Shown here piece by piece: positions 53,323 through 62,300 of a stretch of DNA of 64,000 bases. The notes beneath the pieces were generated by a model, which saw nothing but the letters and a program-made list of their open reading frames with translations, ran no database searches and had not been told where the DNA came from. Each line of letters starts with the position of its first letter. Positions within the stretch are counted from its first letter, which is position 1. Where the stretch lies: the NCBI GenBank assembly GCA_965202915.1, contig OZ241847.1, positions 868,001 to 932,000 on the forward strand. Reading direction: 5' to 3'. The translations under genes and the position numbers were made by a program. This stretch comes from G965202915 sp965202915 (lineage in GTDB: Bacteria > Pseudomonadota > Gammaproteobacteria > Eutrophobiales > Eutrophobiaceae).

Positions 53323-56300
53323 TCAGAAATTGAAGCGGGCATCTATGCCGAACTGATAATCGGCCTCCGCGCCGGACTGGAATCGGCCAAACAGCTCTAT
53401 CACTCCCATATCATGGGCAAAGCCGCGTTGTATCCGGCTGTCCAGAACCCCGCTTAAATCGCCACCGGTATCGGCCCGGCGAGCCTGTTCTCCATAGACC
53501 GCCAGGCCGATATTCAGCCGCCTCGGCATCAGCACCTGCATGCGCGCTCCCAGGCGCGTGCGCGCGTCCTGATCCGACAGTTTCAGCGCACTGAACGGGG
53601 TCAGCCGTCCGCGGTCATTCATCATCGCCAATCCATACGCCGCCTCGGCCTCCATGTTCAGATCCAATGCGCTCGCATTCGTCAGCTCATCCACCGCCGC
53701 ACCGAACAGGTGCTCCCCCTCCCAGAGACTGCCGCTCCCGGATGAGGCCGCCCCCAGGCTGGGCGTCACCGACAGTTGCAGTCCCAGCTCCGGAGTGCCC
53801 GGATCCAGGGTCGCCATAAAGCTGGCCCCCCATTCTTCAAAATCTGAATCCCGGTGCGCCAACAGATAGTGGCCGCGCGCCGACATGTTCAGCCCCAGTG
53901 CCGGGTGGGCGTAATTCAGCCCGCCGCTGATCTCCCCGCCCATGCCGGTTTCGGCGTCGCCGCCGTCCAGCCGCCAGCCGAGCTCGGTGACCGCCTTCAG
54001 GCTGACGTCACCGATCATCAACAGGTCTGCGGTGCTTTCCAGGCCCAGACGCAGCCGCCAGGTGTCGGCCTCCAATGCCTGCAACTGCTCGTCCCGGCCG
54101 TCGGCGTCTATGCGCGTGAATAAGCCGTCCGCCTTGAGTGCCCATTTTATATATCCCTCGGTGTCCAGTTCCTGACGCACACCGGTCGCGGCCATCTCCA
54201 TCGCCAGATCGGTACTGACCCTGCCGCTGTCGTCTTCCAGGGTGGCATGGCCCTGGCCGTATCCCAGCATAAACCATAAGTCCAGACCCTGGTCACCCGA
54301 CCAGTGCAGGTACGGATGCAGGCTGGTCAGCCGGATATCCACCTCACCGCGGGTACCGCCGAGACTGGTGAACGCATAATCACTGTCGCCCTCGCTGTAG
54401 TTGACCATAAGACCGGCCAGTATATTCGCGTCCATCTGAACATCGAGTCCGATTTGGCCCGACTTGACCTCGCCGTCCACCGAGAAATTACTGCCCGGCC
54501 GGCCATCGAAACGGGATATGCCACTGCGACCCCACAAGGTCCAGCTACCGGCCCGGTCACCGTCACCATTCAGCGCCAACTGAAACGAGCTATCGGTCAG
54601 TAACTGGCGCAGATTGACCTCGCGCAAGCCGGTGCCGCCATGGTTGACGTCATCCAGGCCAAGCAAGCCGGCCACCGGCGTCAGGGCCCGACCACCCACC
54701 ACACCCCCACCGCCGGCCCCGGGCGCTTTGCTGAGCGCTGATTTTAGCCATTCCATCGACAGCGTCCTGCCCGCCACCGTCACCTGCGAACCCCCACCAC
54801 CGGGCTTCGATTGCAACGCCGTCGTGCGGTCTTCTATGATCCCGATCAGGTTACCGCTCAGCGTCCGCCCGAACGCGCTCAGAGTGGTGATCAGGGCCTG
54901 TGTGCGCTGCTCTATGTCCACAGCAACGATCTCGATCATTGCGATCATTCCTTGGGCCGCGCTCACCGCCAATGAATCTATCCGCATCCCCGTCGTCTCA
55001 TCTGTGATAACTATCTCTGGAGATATAGTGACGCTATCCATAGCCAAGGCAATGCCAAATTCCCGGCCTTCGGTCTCCATGCCCTCCAGGATTTCGATCT
55101 GGATAACGGCCGAGCTACTGCCGGCCTCGATGGTGACCGTGCCCCCGGTAGCACCGGGCGACCCATCTACGAGGCGGAAGTCTTCGTCGACTACAGCGGG
55201 GTTGTCGTCGGGCAGGGTAATCTCGTAGTCCACGGTCAAGGAGACGCCTGTTGGCGGCAAGCGGTTCTCACCCACCAACGACACCGTATAATCAATGGTC
55301 CGGCCTCTGACCGTGACAGGCGCCGGTTCCAGGCCCACCATGAGCGGATCGTTGGCTGGAATCGTCACGCTGGCGGTGGCGTCTGCGATAACCGGGACCA
55401 TGGTGCCGGCCAAGGGCACCATTAAGTCTGGCGCGACGCTTAGGCTCACGTCAAAGCCTTCGTCCGCCTCGATGAACACATCGTTGGTGATCGGCACCCT
55501 GACCGTCTGAGTGGTATCGTCTATATCAAAACTAACCATTGTCGGCACGGCGCCATAATCTTCTCCGGCCAGCGCGGTACCGTCAGAGGTCGCCAGATTG
55601 ACCGTGAACGGCCCTTCGGGTGGGGGCGTCACGCTGACGGTCAGGTCGGCGGTGCCGGCATTCTCGGCCACCGTCACGTCATCCACGGTGACCACGTAGC
55701 CCTGCCGAATTGTGATCGCCCGGCTACCCTGGCCGGCTGCAATCATCGGATTCGGCGCTCCGGTAATGCCCGCCAGCGTCGGGGTACCCAGGGTGAGCGT
55801 GAATTGCGCGCCGTCGGTCGCACCGCCTGGGATATCGATCTGGATATCCGCCGAGCTGCTACCGGCCGCGATCATGACGTTGCCGGCGGTGACGCCGGGC
55901 AAGTCGCTGGCTTGAGCAGAGGGGCTGCCACTCCCGGCAATCGTGTAGGGCACGGTCAAGCTACCGGCACCTGCTGCCGGCAACTGGTTCTCTCCCAACG
56001 ATACCGTGTAAGTATTAAGCTGGCCGATAACCGCGACCGATGCCGCTTCCAGGCCCACGCTCAGCGGGTCATTGGCCGAAATCGTCACGCTCGCGGTATC
56101 GTTTGCCAACACCGGGACGTTGGTGCTGGCCAGGAGCAGCATAGCGGGCACCGGGTTGCTTAGGCTTACCTCAAAGCTTTCTTCTCCCTCGGTGATCACG
56201 TCGTTGATGATCGGTACACTGACCGTCTGAGAGGCCTGATTTGCAGCAAAATCGACCGTTGTCGGCACCGTGCCATAATCTTCTCCGGCCATCGCGGTAC

Positions 56301-59300
56301 CGTTGGACAGTGCCAGATTGACCGTGAACGCCTGTGTCGGCGTCGGGGTCACGCTGACCGTCACGGTGGCATTGCCGACGTTCTCATTCACGTCCACGTC
56401 ATCCACGGTGACTACAAAGCCCTGTACGATATCGATGGCCCGGCTCTCCTGGCCCGCTGCAATCACCGGCGCCGGCGCTCCGGTAATGCCCGCCAGCGTG
56501 GGAGTACTCAAAGTGATCGTGAATTGTGCGCCTTCGGTCGCTCCAGATGGGATATCGATCTGGATATCCGCCGCGCTGCTGCCGGCCATGATCGTGACGC
56601 GGCCGCCGGTGACGTCGGTAAAGTCGGTGCCTGCAACGGCACTCCCGCTAAGCGTGTAGGGCACGGTCAAGCTACCGGCACCTGCTGCCGGCAACCGGTT
56701 CTCACCCATCAACGAGACCGTATAAAAATTGCTCTGGTCGAGGACCGCGACCGATGCCGCTTCCAGGCCCACGCTCAGCGCATCGTTGGCTGAAATCGTC
56801 ACGCTCGCGGTATCGTTCGCCAACACCGGGACGTTGGTGCTGGCCAGGAGCAGCATATTGGGCGCCGGGTTGCTTAGGCTTACCTCAAAGCTTTCTTCTC
56901 CCTCGGTGAGCACATCGTTGATGATCGGTACATTGACCGTCCGAGAGGCCTGATTTGCAGCAAAATCGACCGTTGTCGGCACGGTGCCATAATCTTCCCC
57001 GACCATCGCGGTATCGTCGGACAGTGCCAGATTGACCGTGAATGCCTGTGTCGGCGTCGGGTCCACGCTGACCGTCACGGTGGCATTGCCGACGTTCTCA
57101 TTCACGTCCACGTCATCCACGGTGACTACAAAGCCCTGTACGATATCGATGGCCCGGCTGCCTTGACCCGCTGCAATCACCGGAACCGGCGCTCCGGTAA
57201 TGCCCGCCAGCGTGGGAGTACTCAAAGTGATCGTGAATTGTGCGCCTTCGGTCGCTCCAGATGGGATATCGATCTGGATATCCGCCGCGCTGCTGCCGGC
57301 CATGATCGTGACGCGGCCGCCGGTGACGTCGGTAAAGTCGGTGCCTGCAACGGCACTCCCGCTAAGCGTGTAGGGCACGGTCAAGCTACCGGCACCTGCT
57401 GCCGGCAACCGGTTCTCACCCATCAACGAGACCGTATAAAAATTGCTCTGGTCGAGGACCGCGACCGATGCCGCTTCCAGGCCCACGCTCAGCGCATCGT
57501 TGGCTGAAATCGTCACGCTCGCGGTATCGTTCGCCAATACCGGGACGTTGGTGCCGAACAAGCTCAGCATAGCGGGCACCGGGTTGCTTAGGCTTACCTC
57601 AAAGCTTTCTTCTCCCTCGGTGAGCACGTCGTTGATGATCGACACACTAACCGTCTGAGAGGCCTGATTTGGAGCAAAATCGACCGTTGTCGGCACCGTG
57701 CCATAGTCTTCTCCGACCATCGCGGTATCGTCGGACAGTGCCAAATCTACTGCGAACGCCTGTGTCGGCGTCGGGTCCACGCTGACCGTCACGGTGGCAT
57801 TGCCGACGTTCTCATTCACGTCCACGTCCTCCACGGTGACTACAAAGCCCTGTACGATATCGATGGCCCGGCTGCCTTGACCCGCTGCAATCACCGGTGC
57901 CGGCGCTCCGGTAATGCCCGCCAGCGTGGGGGGACTCAAAGTGATCGTGAATTGTGCGCCTTCGGTCGCTCCAGATGGGATATCGATCTGGATATCCGCC
58001 GCGCTGCTGCCGGCCGCGATCGTGACGCTGCCGCCGGTGAAGTCGTTGAAGTCGGTGGCTTGAGCAGCGGGGCTGCCTGTCCCGGTAATCATGTAGGGCA
58101 CGGTCAAGCTACCGGCACCTGCTGCCGGCAACCGGTTCCCACCCATCAACGAGACCGTATAAAAATTGCTCTGGTCGAGGACCGCGACCGATGCCGCTTC
58201 CAGGCCCACGCTCAGCGCATCGTTGGCTGAAATCGTCACGCTCGCGCTATCGTTCGCCAACACCGGGACGTTGGTGCCGAACAAGCTCAGCATAGTGGGC
58301 ACCGGGTTGCTTAGGTTTACGGTAAAGCTTTCGTCTCCCTCGGTGAGCACGTCGTTGATGATCGGTATACTGACCGTCTGAGAGGCCTGATTTGGAGCAA
58401 AATCGACCGTTGTCGGCACCGTGCCATAATCTTCCCCGACCATCGCGGTATCGTCGGACAGTGCCAGATCTACTGCGAACGCCTGTGTCGGCGTCGGGTC
58501 CACGCTGACCGTCACGGTGGCATTGCCGACGTTCTCATTCACGTCCACGTCCTCCACGGTGACTACAAAGCCCTGTACGATATCGATGGCCCGGCTCTCC
58601 TGGCCCGCTGCAATCACCGGATTCGGCGCTCCGGTAATGCCCGCCAGCGTCGGGGTACCCAGGGTGATCGTGAATTGTGCGCCTTCGGTCGCTCCAGATG
58701 GGATATCGATCTGGATATCCGCCGCGCTGCTGCCGGCCGCGATCGTGACGCTGCCGCCGGTGAAGTCGTTGAAGTCGCTGGCTTGAGCAGCGGGGCTGCC
58801 TGTCCCGGTAATCATGTAGGGCACGGTCAAGGTGCCGGCACCTGCTGCCGGCAACCGGTTCCCACTCATCAACGAGACCGTATAAAAATTGCTCTGGTCG
58901 AGGACCGCGACCGACGCCGGTTCCAGGCCCACGCTCAGCGCATCGTTGGCTGAAATCGTCACGCTCGCGGTATCGTTCGCCAACACCGGGACGTTGGTGC
59001 CGAACAAGCTCAGCATAGTGGGCACCGGGTTGCTTAGGCTTACGGTAAAGCCTTCGTCTCCCTCGGTGATCACGTCGTTGATGATCGGTACACTGACCGT
59101 CTGAGAGTCCTCACCCATAGCAAAACTAACCGTTGTCGGCACCGTGCCATAATCTTCTCCGGCCATCGCGGTATCGTCGGACAGTGCCAGCTCTACCGTG
59201 AACGCCTGTGTCGGCGTCGGGTCCACGCTGACCGTCACGGTGGCATTGCCGACGTTCTCATTCACGTCCACGTCATCCACGGTGACTACAAAGCCCTGCA

Positions 59301-62300
59301 CGATCCTGATGTCTCTGCTCCCCTGGCCCGATGCAATCATTGGAGCCGGCGCACCGGCAATGCCCCCCAGCGTCGGGGTACCCAGGGTGAGCGTGAATTG
59401 CCGACCGTCGGTCGCACCGCCTGGGATATCGATCTGGATATCCGCCGAGCTACTGCCGGCCGCGATCATGACGCTGCCGGCGGTGACGCCGGGCAAGTCG
59501 CCAGCTAGAGCAGCGGGGCTGCCACTCCCGGCAATCGTGTAGGGCACGGTCAACATAATACCGGCACCTGCTGCCGGCAAGCGATTCTCCCCCATCAACG
59601 AGACCGTATAAGCGTTGCTCTCGCCGATGACCGCGACCAACGCCTCTTCCAGGCCCACGATGAGCCGATCGTTGTTGGCGATCATGGCTTCGGCGGCGGT
59701 GGAGTCCGGCGTAACTCTGCCGTCGAGCTCCACGTCGGTCACCGTCACCGTATCCAGGGTCACCATGAAGGTCTCAGCGCCTTCGGACAGAGTATCGTCC
59801 GCAATCGGCACTGAGATGGTCTGGGTCGTCGTTCCCATCGGAAACGTGACACTGCCGGAGGTCATGGTAATATCCGCCTCTCCATCGGCATCAGCCACGT
59901 CCACCGCGGTCCAGTTGACGGTCACGTCGGTCTCCACCTCGGCCGACAGGGTGGCGGTAAAATCCGCCGTCGCGCCCTCGTCAACCGTGCCACCGGGCCC
60001 GGCCAGGCTCACCGTAGCGGTATCGGTATCCGTGAGACTGAGTGCATCCATGGGCGGGATCACCGCGATCCCGTCCATGCCGGTGGCGGTGCCGCCGAAT
60101 ATGAGGGTCTCAGTCCGCTCGACCACCGTATCATCCATCGGCGTCAGATTCACCATCTCTGTGACGGTAGCGCCATCCGTCGCGCCGACGGCAAAGCTCA
60201 GGGGCGGCAGCGGGCCGGTGCCATAGTCATCCGGATCGACCGCCGTACCCGCCAGGCTCAGGGCCACCGCCGTCTGCGTAGTCAGAATCGGCACCGACGT
60301 AAGCACCAGCCTCGCAGTGACGGCGACGTTCGTGGCCCCGGCATCTTCGGCCACGGTGGCCGGCGTGAACGAGAGTATGATCCGATCGGAATCGTTGTCC
60401 CGGAGCGCCACCGTCGCCATACTGTTCACGTCCGGCGTCACCTGCTCCGGCAATGAACCGAATGCCAGTAAAATGCTTTCCATCGGATCGCTATCATCAT
60501 CGTCAACCACCGTCAGGGTGAAGCTCTGACTCAGATCGGCACCGCTCGCAGTCGCGGCAAACGTCACCAGGCTCGGTATCGTGCCTCTGAAATCGGCGGC
60601 CGTTGCGCCACCTTCAAGGCTTGAGCGCAACAAGACCGAGACCGGGCGCTCCGGGGTCGCCGTCAGGGTCACGGTCACCTCAACCGTGCCGCCCTCGGTG
60701 CCACTATAACTGGCCTCGCTAAAACCGATCGCCACCGCCGGTAACTCACGGGTCACCGTTATCCTGTAGCGGCGGATGGTGCCGTCCTCGGCGGTCACTA
60801 TTACTGTGATCCCGTTATCGCCGGCGGTCAGCGACACCTGATGACCGGCGGTCATGGGATCGGCGTCGACCGGGCTGAGCACGACGGTGGCGCCGCCATC
60901 GGTGGCGGTCGCGCTCACTGTAGTTGTCATGATGGCGCTGTCGACCGTCGCCGTATAGACCGTTACGTCGGGGGCAAAGCCTGGGCTGAGGGTGACGTCG
61001 CTCAAGGTCAGCGTGCTCAGGCTGGCATCCGGGCTTGGGATGCGGGCGACCGTGATCATGAAGGTCGCCGTAGCGGTCAGCGGCGGGGTGCGATCATCCG
61101 CCGCGATCACCCGCACGGCCACCTCGCCGACATCACCGGTGGCGGGTCGGCCACTGAAGGTGCGAGTGGCGGAATCAAAGCTCAGCCAGGACGGCAACGC
61201 ACCGCCACCGGACCGCTCGGCGTTATAGGTCACCGGATCGCCGTCCGGATCGCTGACGCCGGTAAATCTATAGCTGAGCGAGACGCCCTCAGTGACCGAC
61301 TGGTCCGCCAGCACCGGCGTCGCGGGGGCGCGGTTGGCCAGCACCTCGAGCATAAACGTCAGGGTAGCCGTATCCGGATCGGTGGCGTCGGCGTCGGTGA
61401 CGGTGTAGGTATGGTTCGTGCTCGCCTGCACCGCATTCGGGATGCCGGAGATAACACGGTTGGCAAAGCTCAGCCCGGACGGCGGGGCCGGGCTCAGGGT
61501 ATAGCTGAGCGGGTTATCGCCGCTGCTGGCCTCCGGCAGGGTGAGGGCGACCATGTCACCGACTGTATAGGTCTGATCAGCTATGCTCCGGGAACCAAAG
61601 CTCGGCATCGGATCACTGGCCGTAGGAATAATCGTGACCCCGGAAGCGGCGGGGAGTGTAAAGTTCTGACCAACGTTCAACGCTGCCTGGAGCACTCTGA
61701 TACCAAAGTTCCTCTCGTTGCTCAGGGCGCCGCCGTCGTACCGCAGGATCAAGGTCAGTCGGTTAAAATCCCTGAACTGAGCACTGGTCGGAGTCTCAAG
61801 TGAGGAAATCCTCAGCCCTGTGGGCGCTCCGAGCAGTTCAAAATGTCTGTTCAACAGGCTACCGCTCATGCCGGTATTGAACGCTATACCATCGAGCATA
61901 AGCACCAACCGGGCGTTATTCAGAGCGGCCACGTCCAAGGCGCCCGGGGTGACGGTGAGGGTCGCGGGCGCCAGCGTAATCGTGAAGTCGGCGAAGGCGG
62001 TAGCCAGAAAACCGTCGGTAACGGTCACCCGCACCGGGATCACGGTCCCCAATGCCGCGGAATCGGGTGGCCTGCCATTGAAGGTGCGCGTGTTGGGATT
62101 AAAGCGCAGCCAGGACGGCAACGCACTGCCGTCGGTTTGTGCGGCACTGTAGCTCACCGGGTCACCGTCCGGATCGGTCACCGCGTCAAATTGGTATCTA
62201 AAGTCCAGGTAAGTATTGACCCGCACCACGTTTTGGTCCGCCAGCGCCGGTGCCGGCGGCGGATCGTTGCTGGCCCGCACCGTGACCGTAATCGTCTGGG

